Source of the DNA: Echinarachnius parma
Taxonomy: Eukaryota; Echinodermata; Echinoidea; Clypeasteroida; Echinarachniidae
NCBI GenBank assembly: GCA_037951105.1
Contig: JBAMJV010004005.1
Coordinates: 62,001-126,000 of the forward strand
Length of the DNA: 64,000 bases
Direction of reading: 5' to 3'
The position numbers were made by a program, and so were the translations under genes. The notes under the pieces were generated by a model that ran no database searches, was not told the origin of the DNA, and saw only the letters and a program-made list of their open reading frames with translations. This document shows, piece by piece, positions 1-10,935 of the stretch. Each line of letters begins with the position of its first letter. Position 1 is the stretch's first letter.

Positions 1-660
1 CATGCGGTCTGAATTGCGAAGACTATATGTGTGCACAGCCAGAGCGCTCTGTGCAGAGCGAATGAATCATCCGGGATTCTATTGACGTACGCGTGAATAG
101 CATTGGCGCACTCGCAAATGCTTGGCCCGTATGGAACCAGGAAATAGCATGGGTTCCGTAAGTGGTGGAAATTAATTGCTTTGTTTATGAATTCACAACC
201 CTTTGCAAAATGTCGGGTATCTATTTGATATCACAAAACGGTACTAAAACATATAATAATGTGTTGTCCTTTGCCTGGTGGTCCCCTTTAAACCTTATTC
301 CTTGTGAATTTTATAGAAAGGTGATCGATGGCAAAATACTTTCCTCCCGATCTGAACGATTTTCGGTGAATATAGGCCTCAGGATAACATTGGCATTCCA
401 CCGAAATATCATGTTTCATTTGGTTACTTTGTTATTGTTGTTGGTGGCATTTGTAGAGGTGAGTCAGGCTTGTGAAGTGGTGGTTGTGGTGGTCTAGTAT
501 GAGTTGATGTGACCAGTTGGCATTGAACCGGAGTATATTAATTATTAAAAATAGACGGACCATTAAAACACTCCACCTCCGTTTACATGGAAGCTATTAT
601 CCAAGTACAGTGTGAGGCGGATGTCCTAACCCCCCAATTGTTTAGGTTTATATAATATCT
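1..660. other. Unassigned flank, no gene seen
   Basis: This stretch precedes the LINE fragment. It has mixed composition and short open frames only, none with a recognisable domain or a credible splice structure. A donor-like GTAAGT lies near 158-163, but I found no exon around it. I see no terminal repeats. It may be the older insertion site of the LINE. Confidence 0.4.
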
Positions 661-663
661 CCA

Positions 664-1236
664 TAAATGGGTGGTGGGTTGCACGTAATAAGAGATGATT
701 TGAATATGTTTAATGATATTTGTGAAAGTTGTTTTGTTGAAATTAATAAACCTGGCAAAAATCTTATTATTGGTGTTCCTGAAAAATCAGTTTATCAATT
801 TAATCATATTCTTAGAGAAACCATTGAAAAAATAAATGTTGAACATAAAGATTGTATATTTATGGGTGATTATAATATTGATATTAATAAAGTTGATCAA
901 TTTCATTATGTTAATGATTTTTTAGACATTATAACGTAATTTTCTTTTCACCAACTTATTACTCTTCCTACTAGAATTACGCAAACAACTGCAACTTTTA
1001 TTGATAATATATTCGTTAATAATTCTTGTAATTTAATATCTGGTTCCATTATTTGTGATGTTTCTGATCATTTCCCAATTTTGTGTAATTTTGATTTTTT
1101 CAGTACCAATAAAAACTCAAAGAAAATGTTTTAAAAGACAAATTAATGATGAGAATATATATAAATTTGCACAGGAATTATCCAAGGTAATTTTTTCTTT
1201 TATAACTGCAAACATGATCCCGATACATTGTATGAC
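664..1236 (+). mobile_element. LINE fragment, part 1: 3' end of APE-type endonuclease domain
   Basis: Translation of 667-936 gives an apurinic-like endonuclease segment: a GGG-x-HVIRDDL start, then FMGDYNIDINK (the catalytic GDxN motif) near residues 66-76. After one in-frame stop at 937-939 the same frame continues with FHQLITLPTRITQ, ATFIDNIF and CDVSDHFPI, the SDH motif that ends these nuclease domains. A frame change follows, then ENIYKFAQELSKV and HDPDTLYD, typical of the linker before the reverse transcriptase. The 5' end is truncated inside the endonuclease, as is usual after incomplete target-primed reverse transcription. The overall layout is CR1/L2-like. The element resumes at 4098 beyond an insertion. 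Confidence 0.85.
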
Positions 1237-1828
1237 TGTCACGAGAGATCGCGACATGGGTCTGCCTGATTTAAAATAAGGCAGGTGGAAAATATTTTGA
1301 AGCGACTGTGGCGTTGTTTCCATGGAGGGGATACAATCACCACTGTTTGGTTGTTAGGGACTAGTATTAGTTAAACTATCCTTTATATTAATGGGAGGAC
1401 GGATTGCTAATCGTTGATTAATTGGGCTATACGTAGTTGGAATTTGGGCTATTATAGCAATGGTTGTGATTCCATTGTATTGGTTTTATTGTGTAGTGAG
1501 GATTGGCCTGAATAGTTGATCGGCGTGTGCCGTTTCTTGGGGCCAGTGGTAGTGTTACATAATAACATGTCCCGGTTGGCCGGTTCTATTTAGCGAGATG
1601 CGGGTTTGCGTGCGGTAGACTGGCATAGCTTGATACATAAATTGATATGGTAATTGCGTATATGACGTAAAAGGGGGTGTGATCAGTGTCGTCCAGTTAG
1701 CTTGCGCGAGAGTAACTTTGGCGCTAGTTTTAAATCACGTGATAGGGGCGTATAGGCGTCGTTGATGCAAAGTGATGTTGAAAGATTGTTTAATGTGTCA
1801 GATCGAAATTTGCCTGCGTGAGAAAAGG

Positions 1829-2224
1829 TTGAAGGGACTTAGTAACATTGTCCAAATCCTCAAAATAAAATTGTAATTCTAGCGGTTCCTTTATACCTTG
1901 TTGTATTCGTATTAACAATAAAATCATGGGACAGCTTTCGGTTTTTCAAATTTCCCTTTCATTACAAAGATATGTATGATTGAAGTATTTAGATAAGAAA
2001 ATCTCCGGGCGAGATTTTCATCCCTGTACTTAGTGAATGCAGTGAGTTGGTGAATATCACCCAATATCACTTTGCATTTTCGCTCATTACTTGGCCATAC
2101 ATTGTCCATTTGACCTGAAATTTTCACACAATACCCTGAGGACATATGAGATAACAACATTATACATTGCATCAACCATTCATCAGTTTTTGCACATCTC
2201 AACAAAGTTACTAGATCCCTTTAA
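1829..2224 (+). mobile_element. R2 miniature element, copy a (inside the LTR-like fossil)
   Basis: A 396-bp copy of the commonest family in the window. It starts TTGAAGGGACTTAGTAAC and ends GTTACTAGATCCCTTTAA, so its ends are inverted repeats of about 18 bp beginning with TTAA. The TTAA termini with an AGGG start resemble TTAA-target DNA transposons such as Kolobok or piggyBac-like groups. It encodes nothing I can recognise, so it is a non-autonomous MITE-like element. Other copies lie at 26112, 26626, 27391, 31126, 33697, 43230, 46579 and 47356. Confidence 0.75.
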
Positions 2225-2500
2225 CTGTTAGTGGTTTTGAGTTGGCTGTTGATGGTGATGTTTTCCCCGAGCCAGACAGTGACATCGGCTATCGGGATGG
2301 ATGCGATCACCGGCGCAGCAGAGGCCATGACTCCCGGTTTCCACGCGGATGTTGACAGGATGTAACTGTAAGTTTGCCGTCTTGCTAAATATGTTTTCTT
2401 TATTGTATAATATAAGAAGAGACCACGTCTGGAAAATATAATATAAACGTTTATTGTTGACGTGAAAGGATAGATCATTTACCGACAACTTAATAAGATG
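2225..2500. other. GC-rich patch of unknown origin inside the LTR-like fossil
   Basis: Directly after the R2 copy, roughly 2228-2370 is clearly richer in GC than its surroundings and is open on the minus strand (residues such as SAWKPGVMASAAPVIASIP). I do not recognise the peptide. It could be a captured fragment, decayed coding sequence or plain LTR sequence. No splice sites or start codon support a gene. Confidence 0.25.
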
Positions 2501-3151
2501 TAAATGTTCATGAATACTGTATGATTGTTTTGTAAGTAAAGTTTTCTCCATTATTGAACGGCAATTGTAATTATTTTGTGAAAATAAGTTGCCTTTAAAT
2601 TAAATTATCAATTGATGTGCAGAATACCGGAAGCTTTAGTTTTACAATCTTAACCGGTTTCATTGATAAACCATTATGTTATCAATGAATGACGCCATTA
2701 CTGTTTGAATTATTGGCTGTGATATATACGTTTTCATAATTGCTATTGTGAAATGTTATGTTCCACTATTGAAATCATAGAGTGCGAATTTACTTACTTG
2801 GCATATGAAAAGAATGAATATAAATATTAACCATTGTTAGCTGCAAAACAGTTCACATAATTGTGGAGATTTTGTGACAATTTATTGTTCTTTCATATAG
2901 CCGTACCCTTGGGGTTGGACCCGAAAATTCCGACCTGCGAAGGTTACCCTGTGGGCGTTACCACGCCTTCTGATGCACTCGTCTAAGGGTGGAGATCGAG
3001 TGTCGGCTCTTCGAGCATCGCTGATCCTGGGAAGGATGCAGTGCGTTCTGCGGGTGCCAGGGGCACGAGACTTCGTCAGCTCGACGAGGGACCAGCCGCG
3101 AAAGCGAAAGCACCGAGCGTCGTCGCCGGCAGAGTGGTCTACGCAAGCACC

Positions 3152-3348
3152 GTCGTCACGAGAGCCGTCGTCACGAGCATCGTCGGTCACGAGCATCGTC
3201 GGTCACGAGCATCGTCGGTCACGAGCATCGTCGGTCACGAGCATCGTCGGATACGAGCATCGTCGGATACGAGCATCGTCGGATACGAGCTTCGTCGGAT
3301 ACGAGCATCGTCGGTTACGAGCATCGTCGGTCACGAGCAGCGTCGTAG
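3152..3348. repeat. 16-bp minisatellite
   Basis: About twelve tandem units of TCACGAGCATCGTCGG, with a TCAC/ATAC variant that runs as a block in the 3' half. Because 16 is not a multiple of three, three frames stay open and give repeating arginine/serine-rich peptides; these are by-products of the repeat, not evidence of a protein. It lies in a GC-rich part of the LTR-like fossil. Confidence 0.9.
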
Positions 3349-3707
3349 CGAGAACTCGAGCGTGGTCCACGCAGCTTCGCGATGGAGGTCCAATTTAGAC
3401 TACAGATAAGACTGAGGTTTTTCTGTTTATTATAATTTGTTGGCCAGCACACAGATGTGTGATTTAAAGGACTTTTAAGTTACTTTGATTTTGAATATTC
3501 TTTTGTTCTTTGTGAAGGCAGAAAGAATAAGTTTATACATTGTAGGCTTGTGAAGTCTTTACTTTGTGTTTGGTTTTGTTCAAAATACGTTTAACGTCTC
3601 ATTACGCATTCTTAGCAAGATGCTTAATTAACTTGTTGATTTGTATGCATTACAGAGTTTTATTAATGCTTGAAATTATAAAGAATATTGTTACATGTCT
3701 CTGAGCT

Positions 3708-4074
3708 TGAGACTATGAATTATGATTTCAGTCAATAAATTCATTTTGACTGTACACTTTGTGTGGAATGTATTCTTTATTTCTTGAGTACACTCATAAA
3801 TTGCAAATATCCATGAATCCCTGACATTTTTGGCGACCACGAAGGGACAGAAAATTTAATTTGTTAGGTTTTGTGGATTAGATTTTGTAAAGTAATTAGA
3901 CATATTGATGTTCGATAGAGAATCTAAATTGATTGAGACTATGAATTATGATTTCAGTCAATAAATTCATTTTGACTGTACACTTTGTGTGGAATGTATT
4001 CTTTATTTCTTGAGTACACTCATAAATTACAAATATCCATGAATCCCTGACATTTTTGGCGACCACGAAGGGAC
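3708..4074 (+). repeat. 226-bp tandem duplication with tRNA-complementary 18-mers
   Basis: 3708-3848 and 3934-4074 are nearly identical 141-bp segments offset by 226 bp. Each carries a polyadenylation-like CAATAAATTC, the presumed LTR end CCCTGACA and an 18-nt primer-binding-site-like sequence, TGGCGACCACGAAGGGAC (3831-3848 and 4057-4074). After the first copy the sequence goes on with AGAAAATTT; after the second it goes on with TCGAACCCTCT, which is complementary to the T-loop and T-stem of the same tRNA. Confidence 0.75.
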
Positions 4075-4097
4075 TCGAACCCTCTCGTGACAATGAC

Positions 4098-5643
4098 CAT
4101 TCTATAAAAATTGTAGTTGACTTATATGATAAATGTTTTCCTATGAAAGAGATTAAGTTTTGTAATGACAAAAATCCCTGGTTTGATGTAAAATTAAAAC
4201 CGATGTATATAAAGAAAAATAGATTTTATAAAACATATATTAAAACTCGAACAGAAAATAATAAGTTGACTTATCAAACTTTTAAGAATAAGTATGTAAA
4301 TGAAGTTAAAAAGCAAAAAGGAATTATTATACTAAACGCTTTAATGATATTAAGAATAATTTGGGTAAGACTTGGAAACTTATTAGTGATTTATGAAATA
4401 CAAAAAGGGAGAATAACTCTAATGTAGAAAATGTACAATGTTTTAAATGATAAACACGATGTTGCAGATGGATTTGATACTTATTTTGTAAATGTGGGCA
4501 ACAATTTGGTGGATTTGAATATCAATTATGAGGAAAATGTGAATAGATATTTTAAAAAGGACCTCTTCAGTTTACTTTATTTTTAAGACCAGTAACAGAA
4601 AAGGAGATAATAGAAATTGCTTGTTCTTTAAAATATGGAAAATCTCCATTCTATTGTTAATTATGTTGTTAAAAGCACTATTAATATATTATGTAAACCC
4701 CTCTGTCATATTTTTAATTTGTGTTTTCAGAAAGGTATTTTCCCATCTGGTTGTAAAATTTCGAAGGTTATTCCTGTATATAAAAGCGGAGCAAAAAATA
4801 TGTTTTCTAATTACCGCCCGATTTCATTATTAACGTGTTTTTCAAAAATACTCGAAAATGTATTTATACAAGATTCACCGAATTGTTGGTCTTACATCAT
4901 ATTCTTTATAATAAACAATTTGGCTTCAGAGAAAAACATTCAACATCACATGCTTTAATAGATTCAGTAAATAATATAATCTCTGCATTTGAAAATAATG
5001 AAATAACTGCTGGTGTTTTTCGATTGTATTGACCATTATTGCTCCGTTTTAAACTGTCATTTTATGGAATACGTGGTATATCCTTTGATTTGATGCATAG
5101 TTACTTAAGTAATCGAAAACAATGTGTTATGTTTAACTCAACCCAGTCTCAATTTAACAATATATGTTGTGGTGTACCCCAAGGATCAATTTTAGGACCT
5201 ATGCTATTTCTGATTTATATAAATGATTTACACTTGTAAATTTACACTTGTCTGATGTATTACAATTTGTTCTTTTCGCTGACAATACAAATATTTGTTT
5301 TAGTCATAAAGATGTACAGTACTTAGAAACGACTATGAATAGGGAATTAATTAAAGTTCATGAATAGTTTACGTTAAATAAATTAGTTTTAAATATTCAG
5401 AAAACAAATTTTATGATTTTTGGTAAAACAAATATTCAACAACCAATCAAATTGTATATGAATAACACTGAAATTCAAAGGGTTGAGACTGTAACATTTC
5501 TTGGAATTTACGTAGATGAAAATATGAAATGGAAAAGTCAAACTAATAAGCTCTGCACCCAAATATCAAGAAATATTGGTGTTTTGAATAGACTATGTTA
5601 ATTTGTACCACAAAATATTTTATTGATGTTATATAACACGTTA
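4098..5643 (+). mobile_element. LINE fragment, part 2: linker and reverse transcriptase
   Basis: The LINE resumes directly after the LTR-like insertion, with HSIKIVVDLYDKCFPMKEIK. The reverse transcriptase follows in several frames: SKVIPVYKSGAKNMFSNYRP and ISLLTCFSKILEN (4750-4860), FGFREKHSTSHALIDSVNNI (4920-4980), YGIRGISFDLMHSYLSNRKQ and VPQGSILGPMLFLIYINDL (5060-5235), the catalytic box here FADN instead of FADD (about 5276-5287), then LVLNIQKTNFMIFG and VTFLGIYVDENMKW (5385-5530). The changed catalytic box plus several stops and frameshifts show a dead copy. The frame runs to the TA at 5642-5643, where the R1 element is inserted. Confidence 0.9.
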
Positions 5644-7843
5644 GTATAGGTTTTCCCGCTCAATTTCGCGATTGTGTCAATCGAATTGATAATAGGAGCA
5701 AACGAATTCGCGCGATTTGCGATCGCCGTACCAAAGCATTATTCGAATTCGTTAATAGGCATTCAAAATCACGCCCGGAGCAAACGAATTCGCACAAAGC
5801 GCATACCATTTCGTCAATGGGGCCATTCTTTGAAAAGTGAAACTTTTTTGGAAAAAATTAAGTTTGTTTTTTCAGTAGTTTTATTTCATTATTGGAAAGA
5901 TCAGTGTCCAAGGGTTCATGAAATATATATATATTTTTTAATTTATAAAATTTCTTAGAAAAATTCATAAATTTTCATATTTCAATATTCAAATAAAAAT
6001 CATAACTCAGGAAATAATCAAGCTAGCCCAGTCCTTTTATTCTCCTGTACATGATGATACCAACTTTGTGACAATTGAACTTCATTTTACTATCTAAACT
6101 TGATATTTGTAAAATTCATATTTCCATTCACATTGTACATGTCACACACGTGACCACCCCAAAATGTCACACACGTGACCCAGACATCCCCACATAATAA
6201 CGTGCATTAAAAAACAACCGTTTGAGATAATTTTAATCTTTCACCATTTTCTTACTTACAGATATATATCAGTTGTCTGATACTAATATGAACATTTTAG
6301 CTTTTCATATTTCACAGGATTTCCAAAATGAAATTGAGTTAAATTTTTTTTCTTCAAAAGTGCTCCCGTGCGAAGTCACACACGTGACCGATGCCATTTG
6401 ACCTCTGTCCTTGGGCAACGTAATCCTAATAAAATCTTTTGTGTTACACATGAAAGACTTCAACATGTGCAAGTCATATATGAAGTTTACATCACCATAC
6501 CTCCTATACTTACTAAAATATAAGCATCCTATTGCAGAATTTTTCATATTTTGGGTCACACACGTGACCAAGAATGGCCCAATGGTCGTTCAAATTGACA
6601 CGTAGTATACGTAGACGTCTCTTCGGTCAATCGAATTCGTGAAAGGGCAGCCAATTTTCAAATTACTGCTTTCGATTTAAGAAATGTAAAGATAGATCAG
6701 CAATAAATTGGCCAAAAGCAGTAAAAACTTAATTCATATTCAGACAAAGCATGTTATATTTGGGAAAAATCAAGTCATAAATTATTCGTGAAATTTATAA
6801 AAGGAATATCATTTTGATAAAGGTAAATTTTGCTTGTAAGGTGAGAATGAGAAAATGGAATTCGGGGAAAAGGACCCTGGCCATCTGGAAATATATAAAA
6901 TAAAATGCTTATAAGCTTCATGTATATCTTTGTTTTCTATAAAGATTCCCCTTTGGCTTATGATGTATTGTTTGTCAACTTATTAGGGGTGTGGAGGGGT
7001 GATTGTGCCTCCTATATAGCTCCGTGCTAAAGCGTATATATCAATGTTCATTAAAGCTAAATGGGGATGTAGATGACATTACAATTGGAAAATCTTGATG
7101 ATAACAAAATACATGTAAATACATCATTTTGTAAAAATGTTCAAACGTAACAAACCGCACAATGTCCTTTCCAGGGCAAAAGTAAAACATTATTGTTCCC
7201 AGTTTCGTGTGTCATATCATAATTATATATATATTAATATGGAAAATACTGCTGAAAACTGCTTGTCTACTAAAAAATCGCCAATGTGGTAAAATGAGAG
7301 TCGTATACAGCCTAGCTTTCGATCCTAGCAGAATCTTCGTCAGGGCACAAATGACCTTATATATATATTCACACAATTAAAACAGGACGAAGATTTGTAT
7401 GTATATTTACGGACGACTGAGAAATGCATTATGTCTCCCATGAAAGTCCAAGGCCCCGAAAGTACCCCCCCCCCCCCCTCCCCTACATAATGTACATACA
7501 TGTACATAGCATCCGCGTTATCTAAAACGAATGACGAAATGTTACAATTGTTTGCCCCGAAATGAAATCGAATGCTCCAAACGTGCTCATCAGGCATGAC
7601 CGGCCATGCCGCGTTAAATTGTATGAACCAAGTTTACATTTGGCTGCACATTCGCGAAATCGATTGCCCATAAATGAACTTCTGTGTCTATTCGCGAAAT
7701 CGTATGCGTATGCATGAATTCGCTTGCACTTATTCGGAATTACAAAAAACCGATACCAACGATACTGCGGCAACGCGCGAATTCGAATGCCCCTAAATGA
7801 ATTCGATTGAGAAAGGTGCAAAATTGAGCGGGAAAACCTATAT
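5644..7843. mobile_element. R1 element, copy 1 (2.2 kb, inserted in the LINE)
   Basis: The ends are inverted: GTATAGGTTTTCCCGC at the left and GCGGGAAAACCTATAT at the right, with the match extending about 22 bp into CTCAATTT/AAATTGAG. The flanks are TA (5642-5643 and 7844-7845). Removing the element and one TA joins the LINE reading frame in phase, which fixes the boundaries. Within about 180 bp of the left end, motifs such as AATTTCG and GAATTCG recur; near the right end (7530-7830) the reverse complement motifs recur. The middle has no recognised coding and carries four exact copies of GTCACACACGTGACC. The transposase group is unknown; TA duplication fits several superfamilies. Confidence 0.8.
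6141..6569. repeat. Four exact 15-mers GTCACACACGTGACC
   Basis: Copies at 6141-6155, 6166-6180, 6375-6389 and 6555-6569, all in the same orientation inside R1 copy 1. Each is a near-palindrome holding the E-box core CACGTG. The sequence between copies is unrelated, so this is not a simple tandem repeat. Confidence 0.85.
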
Positions 7844-7845
7844 TA

Positions 7846-8595
7846 TCCTATTCAAATTATGGAATAACGATCTGGGGATCTTCAAATAAGTACTTACTAT
7901 ATAGAATATTAATATTACAAACAAGACTTATACGAATGATATCACATTCCGTTTTTAGATCTCATTCTGCCCCACTTTTTAACAAATTCAAAGTTTTACC
8001 AGTTTATGAATTGTATAACTACAAGCTTGGTATTTTTATGTATTTGTATTCTAAGAACTTATTGCCTGCAAACGTTCATTCTTTATTTAATCGTAATATT
8101 GATATACATTCCCATAATACAAGAGGAAAACTCAAATATCGTTCTGTTTATGGTCAGTCATCCATCTCACGTACATTGATATTTTATAATAGACCACCTT
8201 TATGGAATAATCTCCCAGAAAATATCAAAAATGTTAATTCACTCAATTCATTTAAATTGAAATATAAAGAGTATATCTATTGACTAATTTATGATATACA
8301 TGTATTAAGCTAGATAATTTTGATATATATCCAACCTATGTTAATTTGTAAATTATATATGTAATTCTTCCTACACCCCCCCCCCCCTTTTTTTTTTCTT
8401 TCTACATTATGTTAGTATTCTCATGGGGCTATGCTATAAGTCAAATTTGACTTTTTATAGCCTCCCACATTTTCACAATGTTCATGTAGTGTTACTTCTT
8501 TGTTTGTATTTTATCGTTTTTATCCTTTGTAAATAATGACATGTATATATATGTTGACGATGTGGAAAATAAAGTTCAATTCAATACATTCCAGA
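7846..8595 (+). mobile_element. LINE fragment, part 3: C-terminal domain and 3' UTR
   Basis: 7846-8283 encodes the usual C-terminal region of CR1/L2-like LINEs: SNYGITIWGS, LQTRLIRMISHSVFRSHSAP, YNYKLGIFMYLYSKNLLP, HSHNTRGKLKYRS and RPPLWNNLPENIKNV, ending with TGA at 8281-8283. The 3' UTR holds a C-run/T-run tract (8377-8398), the hairpin at 8427-8462 and an end reading AATAAAGTTCAATTCAAT. The region is in phase with the last codons before the R1 insertion. Confidence 0.88.
8427..8462 (+). other. Hairpin in the LINE 3' UTR
   Basis: GGCTAT and ATAGCC enclose AAGTCAAA/TTTGACTT, giving a 36-nt stem-loop. Stem-loops near LINE 3' ends are known in some clades to be recognised by the reverse transcriptase; that role here is inference. 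Confidence 0.6.
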
Positions 8596-9486
8596 CTTTT
8601 TTGCTCTGAAAAAAATTGTTTGGTTAAGTTATGTCACGTAGCCTATGTAATACACATAACGTAATTGTGGATTTCGATTTTCGATGTATACAAAGAAACG
8701 ACCATATCTCACGACTGACAATTCCAATTAAGCTGAAATAAATTAAAAACCATCAGGAAGCCTAATTATATTCCTTAAATCATGGTAATTATGAAACCTG
8801 AAGTACACCTCGCAACATTGATTAAACTTGGGCCAATCTACCATGGCAGGAATCACGCAAATTAATGCAAGTTGTAAATCGATAAAATGAAAAAAAACGT
8901 ATCGAATGTCACTGACTGTTACTACGATTAAAACAAGCAAATGTGGAGCGATGGAAAATTGCTGCTAATTCCGCCAAAGAATTATTTGGGACCAATTACA
9001 AATAATATGGGAATTGTTCTAACAGATAGAAAATAAATCTTACCTGTAGGTCCGTCAATGAAGATTGGAAGCAGCTGAAGTTAGTTGGTTGCAGGTTAAA
9101 CTCGGAGTGACGCTCTGGGGTGGTCTGGTCTGGTGTGCTTCAGATCGTCAGAATGATGAGACTTCGAACATTGTCGAATTGTATTGACTTTTTTAGGTAC
9201 AGTTTGGATAACATTCATCACAGAACAGTGAAACATGATATTTCCCCACAAATAAGGCAGTTTGTCAATATTCGTATCATTCATATTTGTTTGGCTTCCT
9301 GTTTGGCTTCCTGCTTCGAAGGATTTGCCCCTCACTATTTTCCAAGGTTTCTTTGTTATTTGTTTGATTTTGTAACAATCGTATAGGCACGTTAGCAGAT
9401 AAATTAATAATAATTAGTTTAAATGAATCCATTTTTAAAAGTGCAACGCACTTTCATTTCCCTAGTAATATGTATAGAAAACCTAA
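8596..9486. other. Unassigned AT-rich stretch
   Basis: No recognisable coding, terminal repeats or RNA gene. Short open frames have no domain and no codon bias that I can judge. Confidence 0.4.
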
Positions 9487-9706
9487 CGCGCACAGAGCTG
9501 ACTCGATCCGATCCGACTGATTTTAAGTCAGGCTATAGAGGCGGGTTCGCTCAGTCGGAATCGATTCAAAATGTTGAATCGGCCTCGACTGATCTCCGAC
9601 TGGCTCCTGACTGGCAAAATCTGCGTCATTAAGCAACGCACATAGAGCCAATTCGACTGAAAACCAGTCGGATCGGGTCGAATCGGCTCTGTCTGTGCTG
9701 GGCTTT
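9487..9706. repeat. Foldback element
   Basis: The arms CGCACAGAGCTGACTCGATC (from 9489) and GTCGAATCGGCTCTGTCTGT (to about 9702) are imperfect inverted repeats, each continuing into CCGACTG/CAGTCGG. The central part repeats CGACTG-type words. It looks like a non-autonomous foldback transposon; the target duplication is not clear. Confidence 0.5.
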
Positions 9707-9838
9707 ATCAAACTGCAGTGTATAATATCACGGGATCTGGAAACCCTGTATTTTGGGTAAATATTCGCATTGTAATCATTGCGTGATAGCGAAAGATGGC
9801 GCTTTTACTCCCAAGGTTATTTTGTTATTGCTATACAG

Positions 9839-9961
9839 CACGGGCGTCGATCTGTCATTGATACCCATTGTTCAGGGGGGGATGATTCATTCATCCATCC
9901 CCCCTCCCCCCCCCCCCCCCCCCCCTGATGAATGGGTATTACGTAAGTATCGACGCCCATG
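9839..9961. mobile_element. hAT-like MITE, 123 bp
   Basis: Inverted ends CACGGGCGTCGAT and ATCGACGCCCATG are flanked by an 8-bp direct repeat CTATACAG (9831-9838 and 9962-9969). An 8-bp duplication and CA..TG ends fit the hAT superfamily. The arms extend through ACCCAT..TCAGGGGGG and meet in a G-run/C-run hairpin (about 9877-9925). It landed in the very end of the next element, so its target duplication contains that element's terminal bases. Confidence 0.7.
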
Positions 9962-9962
9962 C

Positions 9963-10876
9963 TATACAGGGTGGCCCAAATAAAACAGAACGGCATTCTT
10001 CCCGAAATATTAGGACGGAATGACTAGTTTCACCAAGAGCCATAACTATATACGGCTCTGGTTTCACCAGTGTGGAATCTTTGACTGTGAGTAGTTTTCG
10101 TGATAGGTCTCATTTTGTGATCCCATGAAGAACACAATACATAGATCTGCATTCCTTATAGCTAAACCACAAATTGCAAAGAATGCTCGATAACAACGTG
10201 TAATATATGACCAAACAAATCAAATGATTAACAGGCCTATTAGGCCTATTGGTTTTGTCGAAATGTTTCAAATTTGACACCTGACATGGGGTCAAAACAT
10301 GCGACCTAGTAGAACAAAAAAGAATACAACGTACTTTGGCACTTATTCCATAGTTGATGACTTGTAAAATAGGTCTGCCGAAAAAAAGTGGATGAAAATA
10401 AACACAGTAGTGATTTAATTTTCTGATGCCAAATCTCATTTAGCAGCCAGTTTACGCTCCACCCACATTTAGGGTCCAGAATCGGCAGCGTGATTGACAT
10501 GTGATTGACAATTCATTGGCTTACGTCATGACGCGTCATCTACAGAATTTAGTTCATTAGTCCGTACTTTAGATGACGTCACATTTTGGCGATTTAAAAG
10601 GGGCGTTCCCAGGACAATTAGATTGTTACTAATTACCCCAAAATTGATTGATTTCATGAGAAATGACTGCCAAATTCTTTTTATTCAGGAAAAGTTACAT
10701 AATATTATAGAGAGCCGAATTGTGAAAATTAGGCCATCTAGACGATATAGGTCCTTTAACCAAAATTGCTGATCATTTCAATGCAGTTAAAGATTCCCCA
10801 TTTATTGAAACTAGTCCCTTGTTCCTTTTATATGGGAAGTATATGCCATGCTATTTTATTTGGGCCACCCTGTATA
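9963..10876. mobile_element. TA-type element with TATACAGGGTGGCCC ends, 914 bp
   Basis: The left end TATACAGGGTGGCCCAAATA and the right end (reverse complement) TATACAGGGTGGCCCAAATA are identical over about 22 bp. No transposase is visible. The terminal TA fits TA target duplication. A related but differently structured element with the same first 15 bases is at 48704-49308. A full CRE-like TGACGTCA is present at about 10574. Confidence 0.7.
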
Positions 10877-10935
10877 ATGATATCAAATATAATAATTATG
10901 TTCATTCGGCTGCTGTTCATTAACCCCCTAATAAG

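Larger units (their letters stand above)
1237..4092 (+). mobile_element. LTR-like retroelement fossil inserted in the LINE
   Basis: The insertion is bounded by an 11-bp inverted repeat, TGTCACGAGAG at 1237-1247 and CTCTCGTGACA at 4082-4092, and flanked by a 5-bp direct repeat ATGAC (1232-1236 and 4093-4097). Both features fit integrase-made insertion of an LTR element. A long LTR-like part runs from TGTCA (1237) to TGACA (3826), followed four bases later by an 18-nt match to the 3' end of a tRNA (3831-3848), as expected of a primer-binding site. I recognise no gag or pol, so this is a partial or solo-LTR-like relic. It contains a nested R2 element and a minisatellite, so it is not young. Family is unassigned. 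Confidence 0.55.

Noticed and set aside
2973-3409. Arginine/serine-rich frames over the 16-bp minisatellite
   Set aside because: All three frames stay open because of the repeat; no start context or domain.
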